A stretch of DNA of 64,000 nucleotides from NCBI GenBank assembly GCA_020740775.1, contig JAHEWK010000002.1, positions 992,001 to 1,056,000 on the forward strand, read 5' to 3'. The notes beneath the pieces were generated by a model. The model saw nothing but the letters and a program-made list of their open reading frames with translations. It was not told the origin of the DNA and did no database searches. The position numbers and the translations under genes are program-made. This DNA comes from Ilyonectria destructans. Taxonomy: Eukaryota; Ascomycota; Sordariomycetes; Hypocreales; Nectriaceae. Shown here one piece after another: positions 9,295 through 21,899 of the stretch; position 1 is the first letter of the stretch, and every line of letters starts with the position of its first letter.

Positions 9295-12200
9295 TCATGA
9301 ATACTCCCCCTCATGATCTCTGTTTTGGAATGCTTTCCGCCGGAAATATATCCTCTTCGCCCACTTCCAAGCCTCCGATAACACCATAAATACCGTGACG
9401 TCAATGAAGACGATTGCCCATTCCCAGCTGATGCCCGTGTGCATAAATACAACGTGATTCAAGACGGGTATATACAGCGTCGCGAACACAGTAAAGAACA
9501 CCAACGTCACTGCGAAGAACAGAAACCTGTTTCCCCACAGATGCATGGCCCAAGCCTTGACGCCGTTGGGCATGTCGAAGAATGAGCGACGGAAATCGAT
9601 CAGGCCCCAGGCGAAGAGGAGAAAAATCCATGTCATCGTCGAATAGCAGGTGGCTCGCGCCCTGAAGACGGGTTCGCAGGATGGAGAATATTCGAGATTG
9701 CAGTTGGTGCCGAGGTCGCCATTGTTGAATCCAAAGATGACGAGGGTGAAGGACCCGAGGACGCATCCAGCCATGAAAGTCCCGTAGACGACCATATCAA
9801 TTAGGAATTCAGGAGTAAACACGCCGTAGTTGAGCTAGGGAGTAAGTCAGATATTAGAATGCTACCGCTGTAAGGGATAGGACAGGACATACATTTTGAG
9901 GTGGCCGATTAAGGATATCCGGAACTGCCTTCTCAAAACCAAGTCCGGTCTCACAGAAAGCTCCAGTTCCAAGTAGCATCCAAAGAATCTCAACTGGGGT
10001 AAGTTGGAAAACAGAGACACCGCTGCTATCCTTGAAAGCGAGGCCGGCAAGTAGCGTAATCACGAAGCCGATGTTGGCCGCCAAGACGTGCAAGATGAAC
10101 TTTTGGATATTGTCAAAGATGCGCCGGCCTTCCTCAATGGCGTTGAGGATTGACGCAAAGTTGTCGTCGGTCAGAATGATATCCGAGGATTCCTTGGCAA
10201 CGTCCGAACCTGTACCCATTGCAATACCTACATCGGCTCGCTTCAAACTCGGACTATCATTGACGCCGTCGCCCGTCATGGCGACGAAGCGCCGGCGCCG
10301 ATGAAGCGCCTCTATCATGCGCACCTTCGTGCTGGGCGCGCAGCGTGCAACAACCAGGGGGAGTTGGGGCAAGTCGTCAATCTGGGATTCAGTGAGGGCG
10401 TCGAAGTCGTGCGCCGCCATCATCATTGTTTCTGTCACATCGGCCGGGAGAAGTCGAGCCTTTTCAGGAGACGGAAGGATTCCAACATCGACGGCGATGG
10501 CGCGAGCGGTTTCCGGGTGGTCGCCTGTAAGCATATGCACGACAATGCCGGCACCCTGGCACGCGCGAACGCTAGGGAGAGACTCGGGGCGTGGAGGATC
10601 ATAGATACCGATCAGGCCACGGAAAACGAGGTTCTGCTCGAAGCCCATGCGATTCGGTGTCATGTCGCCAGCGAATTCGGTCTCAGGGACGACACAGTCG
10701 TTGACTTTGTGTGCAAGGGCGAGGACACGGAGGCCTTGACTGGCCAGAGCCTCCATATTTGAGTGAATATCGCGGCTGATGGCTGAGGTAAGTGGTTCGA
10801 TGCTGCCATTCATCGCGATCGAGCTGCAAGAAGAGAGAACTCGTTCTACGGCGCCCTGTCTCACCAGTCAGTCAAGTCTGGACACTTCACGATGGAACCG
10901 CCCTCACCTTTGTGAAAACATGTGTCTCATTCGAAGCGACATTCTGGAAGAGCACAGTCATCTTTTTGACATCCGAGTCGAAGGGAAACTCGGCTAGGTG
11001 TTTCCATTGAGCTCCAGCTGTCTGCGACAACTGAATACGATTCCATCCAAACCGAGAGGCGAAGACTTCAATGGCAATCTCAGTTGGTGCACCCTTGGCT
11101 CTCCACTCTCCTGGGTTCGCGGAGCTATCGTCGCTCTGTTCGATGTCTGCGAGGTTCGCTAACGACGCAACATTCAGGTACCATTGCAGACCGATATTGG
11201 AGGTAGGCTCTTCGAGGGGGGCGATCAAGTGGGCCTCATCCTGTTTCTCCTGGGTAGAATCGACGATGTCCTTAGGCTGGGAGCCAATAAATTGAACCTC
11301 TCCAACCGTCGGGTTGTACACGTCGCTCGTCGAGTCGACCGAGTACGTTCCACAGCCAGGGAGCCAAGCCTTTCGCACCACCATTCGCCCCTGAGTGATG
11401 GTGCCCGTCTTATCGGAACAGATGTCTAAATTATCAGTGGCCAGTTCCGAAACATGTCTGAAATGCGGGTACATACTGGTCACACCTCCCAAGGCCTCCA
11501 GACTGGAAAGGTTCCGGACGATCACATGGCGCTCAACCATCTTCTTCGTCCCGGCCGCCATGGTTAGGGTAAGAACAAGCAAGAGAGACACCGGTATAGT
11601 GCCGATGGCAGTAGTGATGGCGTATATGATGACATCCTCTCTTGCTTTGAAGTTATTCGCCCCCAAAACGACGATGGCGCAAACGATGGCGAAAAGGAAT
11701 AGCCAGAGGAACAACTGGGACAACTTCCGCTGCAGAGGCGTTCCCACCGTAAGGCCAAGAAACTCGCCTATCCAATCGGAGATTGGCTTGAGGGCAGCGC
11801 GAATGGATCCCCAGGTTGAGCTGGGCTCATCCTCTCTGTATGTTTTGATGTCGTCTCCAACACTTAGGGCGCTAGCTATGAGGCCAATTTCAGTAAACAT
11901 GCCAGTGGCGAAGACAATACCACGACCGCGTCCCTTGGTAATGATCGTTGAGCTGTATACCACATTCAAGCGATCGCCTGGGCCGGTGTCGATGTCGAAA
12001 GTCAGCTTTGGGATTTTCAAGACGGGTGCTGACTCTCCCGTGAGCAATGCCTCGTCCGCTTCTAGATTGATGGCTTCGATGATCCGAATGTCCGCCGGAA
12101 CAGAATCACCCGTAGCGAGGTCTACAATGTCTCCAGGGACAACATCGGCAGTCTGGACGGTGATGGTCTTTCCACCGCGAAATACCTCGCAAGTCGGTGA

Positions 12201-12660
12201 GCCAAGGGTCCGTAGAGAGTCGATCGTTTTTTCAGCCTGAAGACTCTGAAAGAAACCAATGAAGATATTGAGGACGATGATGCCGGCTAAAATGCCGCCC
12301 TCGATCCAGGCCTGAATGCCAAAGCTAGCACCCAAAGCCATAAGAAGAACCTTTACTCAAGAGGTCAGCCCGTGCAGTTCGGTGAACTAGATGACTACTC
12401 ACTAATGTCATCGCATTGAAGATCTGCTCCAAGAAGATTTTCACAGGTTGAACGCCCTTATTCTGTTCCAGTTCGTTGGGCCCGAATTCGGCCAGAAGTC
12501 GGGGTACATCCTCGGGATCAAGGCCCCTTATGGCATCGCTCCGCAATTCGTCAACGACTTGCTGGCTTGTCAAGGTATGTGGCGGACTGGATAGCGGTTT
12601 GTTGGATTGACCGGAGATGTGCTCTCCCAAAACGGGAGAAGGCGACGCGACCTTGCCCAT
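9295..12660 (-). CDS. ENA-type (P2D) Na+/K+ efflux P-type ATPase, 1050 aa
   Basis: Exons 12660-12403, 12350-11477, 11425-10908, 10855-9893 and 9834-9295 join in frame over introns of 51-58 bp. In order: a cation-ATPase N-terminal domain (SQQVVDELRSD...), then an M2 region with IGFFQSLQAEKTIDSLR, close to the ENA signature. The actuator loop has LLTGES. M4 contains TTAIGTIPVSLLLVLTL. The phosphorylated Asp is about residue 382 (ICSDKTGT), the nucleotide-binding motif is KGAPTE, and the hinge TGDGVND is near residues 744-750. The last exon supplies the C-terminal membrane helices. ENA pumps expel Na+ or K+ at the plasma membrane under salt or alkaline stress. All catalytic motifs are intact. 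A TATATA sequence lies about 95 bp upstream of the ATG. Confidence 0.92.
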
Positions 12661-12860
12661 GGCTGAACCTCAATGGGAAGAATGTCCCTAACAGGATACT
12701 GCTGGATTTGTTGAGGCGATGGCATTATGGACACCCAGCGACGCTGGGCCTGCACTATATAAACATGTTCTGGCATTTTTGAGTTCATTACGTATGAGAA
12801 ACGTTGGAGAGAGGCGCCAACATTGCTCTCTGTCAAAGCGACCCTCAACCCTAGGGAAGC
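12661..12860. promoter_or_regulatory. Upstream region of the ATPase gene
   Basis: It contains a TATATA element at about 12756-12761 and a perfect 6-bp hairpin (CCCAGC GAC GCTGGG, 12733-12747). The tandem-repeat tract adjoins it on the far side. Regulatory meaning is inferred from position only. Confidence 0.35.
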
Positions 12861-13001
12861 GAAGACTTAAACACGGGGAATGAAGACTTAAACCCGGGCA
12901 CTAAGACCAAATGCGGGGAAACAAGACTTAAACGCGGATATCGAAGACTTAAACCCGGGGAACGAAGACTTAAAGTCGGGATCGAAGACGTAAAATTGGA
13001 A
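12861..13001. repeat. Seven-copy tandem repeat, 20-21 bp unit
   Basis: Copies of roughly GAAGACTTAAACCCGGGGAA begin at 12861, 12882, 12902, 12922, 12943, 12964 and 12984, with spacings of 20 or 21 bp and increasing divergence at the ends. The unit contains CCCGGG and TTTAAG-like words. One minus-strand frame reads heptapeptides such as FPGFKSS, but alternation of 20- and 21-bp spacing argues against coding selection. The array lies about 200-340 bp upstream of the ATPase start codon. Confidence 0.8.
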
Positions 13002-13578
13002 ATTTGATGATTCTTGAGACTCGGCCTGCGATCTCAACGCCAGCGCTAGGCGAGATGAGGCAGCCAAGACGCAAATGTTGCTGGGTGCATGTGGATCGGA
13101 CTGGTATTCTTCCCCACACGACACCGCTCTTACAATCAGACATGGGATTTTCGTTTCCCGGTCCATTCAATGCTCGAATTTGGAGATGTCGAATGTCTCC
13201 AGATGAACCATCGTCTTGGCAAACTGCCTGACAAGGGGGGCGAGAACTGAATCTGTCGGAGATTTCTCGAGGTGATGTAATCGGGCCGCATGCATGTCGC
13301 CACAATCAATTGTTTGAGCAGCGTGTTGGTACATGGATCTACGAAACAAATCGACAGCTGGAATTTTTTTAGTATTGTGAGTTATAAGTTGATAAGGGAG
13401 TATATATACCCTAAGCAGAAAAGAAAGAAAAAAGCTTTCATCATGTTATGCATTGTAACGTTCATTTTCATTAGGTTTAAGACAAAGGTATTTCCAACTC
13501 CGAGCAAGTAACCACTGGGTAAACGATAATCATGAAAGTATACGCGTAGTTTCTCCACATATCCGTGTGCCAGTTCCA
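13002..13578. other. Intergenic, nothing recognised
   Basis: It is A/T-rich toward the P450 3' end (13360-13500) with no supported gene. Confidence 0.5.
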
Positions 13579-15203
13579 TCAAGTTGATACAGCTACTCGT
13601 GTACCGTTTTTAGAGCATAGCGCCAAAGCGTACAACTCCATCCACTCTTCCTCGTCGCGAGACTCCAGCGTCTTAAAAGTCTGAGCCATCCTTGCGACGA
13701 CGTAGTGAGTCTCCAGAAGTGCGTATTGTTCTACACGATATTGGTATTAGCATTGTGCAAGATTTCGCACCATCGTGTCTGGTAAACTTACGTCCGACAC
13801 AAGATCGTCCCCCGCCGTTGAAGGGCAAGTATCCCCAGCCTGGTCGCAGGTTCTCCCAACGCTCAGGGACGAACTCTTCTGGGTCGGGGCCGAAGGTGGC
13901 TTCGTTGCGGTGCATGGCGTAGACGTTGTAGAACATGGCTGTTCCTTTGCGCACAAAGAGCGGCGACTGACCGTTGGGGCCGCCGCCTCGAGGGAGTGTC
14001 GTGTCTCTCAGGGCCACCTGAGCATTGGTGGGAACGACGGGATGCAGCCTCAACGCTACGGGGATTGGTTAATGTACATTGCCTGTAAGCATCGGAAAGT
14101 GGTAACTCACACTCGTTGACGCACCACTTCAAGTACGTCAGCCCCTTGAGTTGGCTTGCAGTGGGAGGCGCCTCGCCAGCTACTCGGAGCACTTCTTCCC
14201 GCAACTTGGCGTACATGTGCGGCTTCTTGGCAAGCGCAAAAAAGAGGTTGCTCATCAAGCTCGATGTTGTGTCGCGGCTCGCGAGAAGGATGTGCAGGAT
14301 CTGATCGCTGACGCCCTTTCGGTCATTGGTCATAGACATCATTTCGTTCAAGAGGCATTCAGCCTCGTTTCTGTTTGTCAGAAGCGACTCCTCAATAAAA
14401 CCATCGAGATACTCGTACACCCGCTTCTTGGCCCTCCTGGCCTCAAGATTGATCCTGAGTGAGTGGAGGGGCCCTAGCTGCATCCGCTGAATGATCTCTT
14501 CGGAGCAGGCCATGTAGTCGTCTACAAACTGTTGCTCCTTGGTGTGATCCCCGTCCACGTCAAGCATATGGGTTGAGTGGCCCATGAGAACGTCGGTCGC
14601 AACGTCCATTGCGAACCCCATGAAGAGAGGTTGTAGGTCGACTGTAGCACCGTTGGTCGGAATGTGTTTCATAAATGCTTGGAAGTGTCGTTCAAGGGTA
14701 TCAAGGAATGGCGCAGGGTTATCTTTCCTAAGGCTTTTCCGGAGTACCGTACGCGCATGCTTCCACGAGTGGCCAGACAGGACGAAAATGCCCTGGCCGA
14801 AGAAATGTCCGATAACAGACGTTCGAAACTCGGGAAGACCGAAATCCTGGGCGGCGGTGGCTAGTATTTGCTTCAGGTTCTGGGCATCGCACGTATAAAT
14901 GGATTCCCATGTCAAACGCTTCTCTGTATACGTGGTTCCCAGCTTCTGAAATGTCCTCCACGTGCTGTCCAGATACCTCTCAGGAGCCTTGCCAAATAGC
15001 ACGTTGTAGAGGAAGTCGAGCCCGATAATCGGATCAATGACAGGAACTTTACTGGCAGGTTCCTGACAACCTGTGATTTGGGAGTGCTTCCATCTCCTGA
15101 AGTAGCCTTCGATGGCTTGTAGGGGAAGGGGAAGTAACAGGAGAAGAGAAACGGTGAGAAGAAGGTGTTCTCGAATCAAAATCGTCAAAAGTATACCTAA
15201 CAT
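13579..15203 (-). CDS. Cytochrome P450, CYP52-like, 502 aa
   Basis: Exons 15203-14111, 14055-13792 and 13730-13579 join in frame over introns of 55 and 61 bp. Residues about 5-28 form a leucine-rich N-terminal membrane anchor. The I-helix oxygen-activation motif is ASRDTT (about 308-313), with Ser where Gly is usual. The K-helix E-S-L-R is at 364-367, the PERW motif follows, and the haem loop FNGGGRSCVG has its thiolate Cys near 450, then QQYALLE as in CYP52/CYP539 relatives. Such enzymes hydroxylate alkanes or the terminal carbon of fatty acids in the endoplasmic reticulum; substrate here is unknown. It is divergent from the ligase-condensation gene and may share regulation with it. Confidence 0.9.
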
Positions 15204-17631
15204 ATTGACAGCATCGAAACATATAGAAGAACTAATATGAACAAGAGAAAAAGTGCAGACGAAAATGGGTAGGTGGGCTGGGACTCGTTATTGTAATGCC
15301 CTCGAATTATCCCCGAGGCTCTGAATCATTGTCCCAGATTTGGACCACCCATCTACGCCTCATTATTGATCAGCATATGAGAGCCAAGAGATGAGAAGCC
15401 ACGATGACGTCCCCACACGTGAGCCTGGTCAGACCGTATCTCGTCCGCTAGGACTTCATGGCTTCGAAGGATTTCCTGACAGAGTCGGGAGCCCTCCAAT
15501 ACCTTTTGAGAACTGCCTCAGTATATTTTAAAACCAGTTGGTCCGCCGGTAAGTTATGTCCGATTGGAACAGAACCCCTGACGTATTGCCCCCACAGGCC
15601 TCCATTATAGCCCGTCCGTATGCTGTCATATCACACCAACAATATCACCTGCAGTGAAACAAAGAAACGAGCGCGGAATTCGGGCGTCCAACTATCGAAA
15701 AGTTTCTAAAGTCGGTGCTTGAATGTGCAGAATCTCCCACACAACTCCAAGACCTGTCGTGTCCAAGGCGCAGCTTGAAGATCGTGTGATCATCCCTGCA
15801 GGCCCTTGACGAATCGAACTTGCAGAAGCCCCTTGGACACCTCTCGATCTCTCGGCCTTTTAGCAAACCATGAGCGTCAGCTGAGTATTTGATAATCCTG
15901 ACCAAGCCAGCGCCACCTCATCGTCGTTGTCACACAACACAGGTCGTTGGTGGGGGACAAAGATGAGGAAGTACGATCAAGGGGCAAGAAAGGAGATGAC
16001 AGCTGGCTGCGGCAGCATTAAGGCATAAAACTCAGATGCGGCACGGTCCGAGACAGCGGTATTCCGTAACAGAGCGGCTGCTGAACCTTGAAGCGGTTGT
16101 GCGACCTTGATCCGCAAGTCGAAGTCTGGATTCAGGTCGTGGTTCACTGATCCGCGGATTCATGGCAGATTTGCGTTGACACCAGCCTCGGGTGCCCTGT
16201 AGACACGGCCCGGTCAGGGATTATTTGTTCGTGTCTGTATCACACCGATTTTCATAGACCATTGTGGACTGAAAGTGAGAGGCGAACTTGGGTCGGCCGA
16301 GATGGTGGGAGATTGAGGCTCAGGCCCAACACTCGTTGCACTTTTGTCATCAGAGGCCAGCCATGGAGACTAAGATTGGTTCTTGATACGATTTGGCGGA
16401 CGGCCATTTGTTACCTGACCATTAGCATTGCTCTATGGGCCAACCTGTTATGCACCGGGCAAGACGAGTCGTTGGTCATCTGGCCCATGCCAGACATTTG
16501 AGGCTCCGGTTCCTTTTTTTCGAGCAATCCTATCCCGTGCGTGAATAAACTTCAGCTGACGCATTCTGCTTGGATCAGGTTGAATCCCAGAGAATAGTGG
16601 TTGTATGACCGGAGGTGCCGCGAACAGGACTGAAGGACTGGCGCAGGGATGACCTCGTGGGCTGGTGACGGCCATCCAAGGATTCAGGTGCCTCACCTCA
16701 GCGGAAGTAGTCACGCTATTGCGTTTTATGTCAATCTCGAGCTGTTATCAGTAGTCAATTTGCCAGGTTCCTTATGATGATGAGATATTCTAAATACTTC
16801 TTCGTAATCACCCTAGGCTGCTAAGTGTATCTACTATGTAGGCGGGCAAACGCCGAGAAACTTGGCCATTCGACGCCACGGTGGTCCTCTCGGTCTACTA
16901 CATACGCTATAAAAATAGTCCCGTCTAACCCGTTTCCAATGAAGCCATGAGGCTGCTCACGCGTCTCAGATAAAACGTCTCGGCCGCGGATCATGGGTGG
17001 CTAGCCGAAGAGCGCCGCACCACAGCCCAGATCCTGCAGCAGGAATGCCGGGCTGTGAGCCGTGCAGAACTAAGACACACACCAGCCGCAGCCGTGTAGC
17101 ACCCGCCTATCATGATCGTCGATGTTGTGCCGGGTAGAACGGACGAAAATATACGAGGGTCCGTTGTTGGCTCCTGGGGCGAGTGGCTTACTCCTCCTGA
17201 AGTTGTTGGATCGGACCTGGCCGTGTACGTGTCGTATAGAGGCGTCGTACAACCGCAACCTCCGACACTTGTGCGTCGACCCATTTACGAATTGGGGGCG
17301 ACTGGGTTGTTGGTCCTTGGTTCTTGGTCCCAAGCTCTCGGAATCCCAGATGTGACAATCTAGGCCATGTTGCATTGATCTAACATGGATGTAGTTGGTG
17401 CCAACATGCTGGTGCGAAGGACGCACCAGGGATTCCCCAGCCAGCGGACTCGGTATTTGAACAGCCCTGTTTCCTTCCCAAGCCATTGGGATCAGGACGA
17501 AACAATTGCCCCCTGAGCCTTGAATCTGTTTGTTATCTTCGGTCCTTGGAACAGTTATTTCCCAGCTCCAGCCCTTCATTGGTGGTTGATTGATATGATC
17601 CATCGCTGCATGTTTGATCTAGCATTTCAGT
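15204..17631. promoter_or_regulatory. 2.4-kb divergent upstream region between the P450 and the ligase-condensation gene
   Basis: The two flanking genes are transcribed away from it, so it must hold both promoters. Reading both strands I found no frame with family resemblance. The longest, a 177-codon minus-strand frame at 17070-17603, starts 28 bp from the ATG of the plus-strand gene and is probably chance. Confidence 0.45.
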
Positions 17632-20600
17632 ATGGAATCGGTTTCTCAGCAACACCTGGTGGTTCAACTTCCCCACATTGAACCATCATCTACGGATCCC
17701 TGGAGTGATGATGGGGCGCATGGCGAACCAACACGCGATGGGACCCTATGCGGCGAATCACCCGCAGAGCCTCAATGGAACCCAACACCTTCTGAGCCTC
17801 ATCACGAACCCGCACTCGCAGAGGTCCACGGAGAGCCATTATCCGACTTGCACCTAAAGCTCTGGGACCTTTTTGCCAACGCAGCTGCATTGTATCCGGA
17901 GCATGAAGCAGTAGTTTCCCTCTGGCAGGGCCAAGACCAACTGCCCAGCGCATCCCAGCACCCCGTCGACAGCAACGGGAGCCAACCCCTGAGATGGTCA
18001 TATGCTCAACTGAAGCAGAAGGCCGAATGCCTAGCCGACTCTCTACAAAGACTGAGATGCCGCCCAGGCATGCGCCTCTGCGCTGTTCTCTGGAATTCGG
18101 CCGAATATAGCCTCTTCTTCTGGGCGGCAGCAAAGCTGCAAATGGCATTTGCACCAATTGACCCAACGGTGCCCCACGACGCGAGAGCCATGATTGCTTC
18201 TCTCCAGCCGCATATAGTCGTGGCGCAAGATGCAGACGGCGCAACAGCTCTTGGTCTCCCGCAGACTCCTCTTGAAGGGCCCGGCCTTCGTGTTCATTGC
18301 ACAGGACAAGAAGTCAAGGGATGGGCCAGATTGTGCGACATCCAAACTGCAAAGGCAGACGCAGATATCCCTTCCGGTGCAGCAGATGAGACGACTACAA
18401 CCCTTTCGGGGCACATCAATGGAAGTGAGAAAGACAGAGCTGCGTTGATCATCTTCACCAGCGGCACAACTGGAGAGCCAAAGGGCTGTCTACACACCGA
18501 CCGAAACCTGGTCTCTGAGACTTGCGACTTCGACCCTGAAGTCGATCCCTCGTTCTTCCTGCGATGGCTGGTGCACACTCCTGTTTCCCACATATTCGCA
18601 GTCAGCAATGTTCTCCGCGCATGGAGATTTGGCGGCACCGCCGTGTTCCCATCAAAGTCCTTCAACGTCGATGCGACTTTGCAAGCCTTGATCCAGGAGC
18701 AGTGCTCAGCCATGTCGGCGACTCCCACGCTCGCAAAGGCGCTGATGGCGCACCCGTCCTTTCCCAACCCCAATGAGCTGGATCTGCGCATCGTTACACT
18801 CGCTGGCACGTCCATCTGTCTCGCGGACATTGACCTCTGCCGCCAGGGCCTGGGCGCCAAAATGGCCATCCAGGTCTATGGCCTGAGCGAGGGAGCGCCG
18901 TTGGTCACGTTTGCAAGGACGGATCCGATGCTCCTCGATGGCTATCACCCTGGTGTCGGCAAGGTTCTCCCCGGTGCGGCAGCAAGGGTTTGTCGGCCGG
19001 GAACTCGTGAGATTCTGCGCCGCGGTGATATCGGAGAGCTACATGTCGGTGGAACCTCAATCATCGCCGAGTATTACAATCGAGAGAGAGACGACTCTAT
19101 GTACGAAGACGAGTCGGGACCATGGTTTGCAACTGGAGATCAAGGTAAAATTGACGAACATGGCATCGTGTACATTCTCGGTCGATACAAAGATCTCATC
19201 ATTCGAGGAGGAGAAAACATCTACCCAGTCAGGATTGAAGCTAGCCTTCAGCAGCTGCCTGGGGTACAGGTGAGACCTGAATTTCCCCTCAAATAGACCG
19301 TCGCACTAATAATAATAGGCCCAAGTCATCGGCGCACCAGATGAACGCGCTGGCCAGGTCCCCGTCGCCATCGCCATCTTGCCAGAGGGCATCACAAAGG
19401 CCGATCTCATCAAAAAGTCCAGAAGCGTCGACCCAAGATATGTTCTTGACTCTGTATACACCCTCAAAGAACTGGGCTTGGAGAAGTTCCCCGTCACTTC
19501 CCTGGGCAAAGTGAAGAAGGAAGTGTTGAGGCAAAAGTTGGCAAAGCTCCGCCAGCCCATTCAGCCAGCAGAACTCCAGCCTGTGGTCCCAGAGAGGCAG
19601 CTTGAAGTCCAACCTACCCAGAAATACATCGAAGAGCTCCTTGATATCTGGGAGAAGCTGAGCGGGACGCGGCCGGCCATTACTGACAGCGTCATGCTGT
19701 TGGCCGACAGCATCACGCTCCTCCGCTATTGCGACCAAGTCTTGCGAGTCTGTGGTCAACGCCTCTACCTGCAAGATTTCGCAGAGAGCGACACAGTCGA
19801 AAAACAAGCCCAACTGCTACTATCTCGAGAAACTGAAAAAGATAGGCTTGCTATAACCCAAGGGCGTCAGACCAATGGTTTCAGCGATACATCTACCATA
19901 CCAATCCAACAGTTTCAAACATCCCTGGTCGTGAGACGGGATCGGCATGATCAGCCACTATCCGTAGATGAGAAAGACATATGGAGATCCGCTCGTGAAA
20001 TAGTCGCAAGCGCTGGTCTTCCGGATACCGATGTTGAAGACATTATGCCGGTACGCGATTCGCTACATCGAACCGCCATAGGCTTACGGCCGCAGTCATA
20101 CCACAACCGCATGGTGTTCCGAGTTCGTGGCATTCCATACGACCAGGTCCGACGTGGCCTTGAAAGAGCGCTGTCGTCTCGGCCAATGCTACGAACCGTC
20201 CTTTTCGAGGCACCAAACAGGCTGCCCTTCCACGCCGTCCTGTCATCAAGTCCAGCTCTCTTTGAGCAACTCATTCACAAAGTCCAAGTAGAGACAGAGA
20301 GTGAGGCCACGGAGCGAGCCAAAGACGACTCCGCCGAGGGACACTCATATCCGTTCATGTTCCAGTCAGACCTGGTCAAGATCGGAACCGGTGACCAGTA
20401 CCATCTCATCTTTACCTTCAACCACTCTGTGATCGATGCTCTATCACTTACACATTGGCATCGCGAACTGGACCGCTGGATTCAGGATTCCAACCTTGAG
20501 ATCCCAGCCCTTACGCCATACAAACTCTTCTCTGATCTCTTCAGTCAATACGAAGAGAGTGAGCCCGCCCAGAAGAGCGTCAAATTCCACGTCCAACGGC

Positions 20601-21512
20601 TCCGGGGAATCTCTCGCTTCGAGCGCGCTCTATGGCCACCGCAGAAAGCCCCTGGCCTGATGATCTCCAATGACCAAGGTTCACGTTACGCCGAGCAGCG
20701 GCGTAAGATCAGGGACAAGGTCTGGGAGGGAGAATGGGAGGCGCGCGCTGCAGAGTTCCAGTATCCTCGATCTGGTCGGGTGATTGGCCTCCCAGGACTG
20801 GCCGAACTCAGGGAGAAGTACGCCATCCAGCCGTCGCTCTTCGCCAAGAGCGCGATTGTGCTCTTCAACGTGCTCCAGACGGGCACTTCATTTGCCCTCT
20901 TCAACTCTTGGGAGAGCGGCCGCTCGTGGCCGTTCGTCCCCAGGTGGATGGACAAGCTTCTCCCACCCTCCATGAGCATCGACGGTCCGACCGTCCAGTG
21001 GCTCCTCAACATGTCCGAAGTAGTCGGCGACGAGACCGTCGCAGAGTTCCTGCAACGAATGATGTCTGAACAAGACCAGATGAAACAGCACGAGCATGTG
21101 CCCTGGAACCACGTCGTCCAAGGTCTGAGAGATGAGGGCGCCATGGCAGAGACCGCGTCGTTCAGGCAATCGTTTGTTTGGGACGTCAGCATCGCCATGC
21201 ACTTCGCTGGAGGAGATCGGACAGACTTCAAGACGCTAGAGCCCGTAGCTCGATACGACTGGGCCGACTGGTGAGACGCACACAATTACCCTTATTTGCC
21301 AGATTTGCTAACGTTTATGCCTTTCTAGCGGCCTGTTTTGGAACGCTTTCATGATTGACGCCGTCAACCTCTACTTCATCGCGTCGTGGGATACGGCGCA
21401 GATGAACGATAGGGAAGTTGAAGGGCACTGCGACGGCCTGGCAGAGGTTATGAGGAAGTTGGCAAACGAAGACAACTGGGAGAAGAAGGTTAGAGAGGTT
21501 TTTACAAGATAG
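17632..21512 (+). CDS. Acyl-ligase / carrier / condensation enzyme (A-T-C), 1257 aa
   Basis: Exons 17632-19269, 19319-21270 and 21329-21512 join in frame over introns of 49 and 58 bp. Residues about 75-625 are an ANL adenylating domain: FTSGTTGEPKG near 275, YGLSEGAP, WFATGD, GRYKDLIIRGGENIYP near 516, and the C-terminal lysine motif SLGKVKKEV. The GGENIYP form is typical of acyl/aryl-CoA ligases rather than amino-acid-activating NRPS domains. Residues about 640-710 match a carrier domain with the phosphopantetheine Ser near 677 in LADSITLL, replacing the usual GGDS. From about 740 to the end is a condensation domain: VEDIMPVRDSLH, RPMLRTVL, then NHSVIDA with the catalytic second His near 915, its preceding His replaced by Asn. 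There is no thioesterase or reductase. It should activate a carboxylic acid, tether it and condense it with a nucleophile. Confidence 0.88.
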
Positions 21513-21899
21513 ATCGGGTATATCTAAAGTTGATGCCGGCGTTGGATTTGGTCAAGAGTCACGAAGTCACAAGTGGGATAAATCACCTAGATAGGTAGTG
21601 CTCTTCAATCAAGTTGATTGCGGGTCAGGAGTCACAAGAGAGAATTGAATATTGAAGTAGATAATTGAATTGAGACGTGGGTTTGTGATCCCTCTGTTGT
21701 CGTATTACATACAGGTCTATCGTGTATACAAGGCAGTATTATGCCATCTATCTGGGTAACTCCCATCCGTAAACATCTAACAAAAGCAAAGAAAAAACAT
21801 CTCGATCAGATCATTTTCTGAGAGATTAAGCAAAAGATTGGTATTTCCCATTTCGTATGGTTTCTTTTCGTTCATTCAGCTTGGTATCGGCGTCCCGTC
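21513..21899. other. Convergent 3' intergenic region
   Basis: This 387-bp A/T-rich stretch separates the 3' ends of the condensation enzyme and the ABC transporter. No gene or clear terminator structure was seen. Confidence 0.5.

Noticed and set aside
12888..13166. Heptapeptide-repeat protein (FPGFKSS units) on the minus strand
   Set aside because: The DNA repeat alternates 20- and 21-bp spacing, so the frame is not preserved by selection; treated as a DNA repeat.
17070..17603. 177-aa minus-strand frame upstream of the condensation enzyme
   Set aside because: It starts 28 bp from the opposite gene's ATG, shows no domain or signal, and overlaps other open frames; probably chance.
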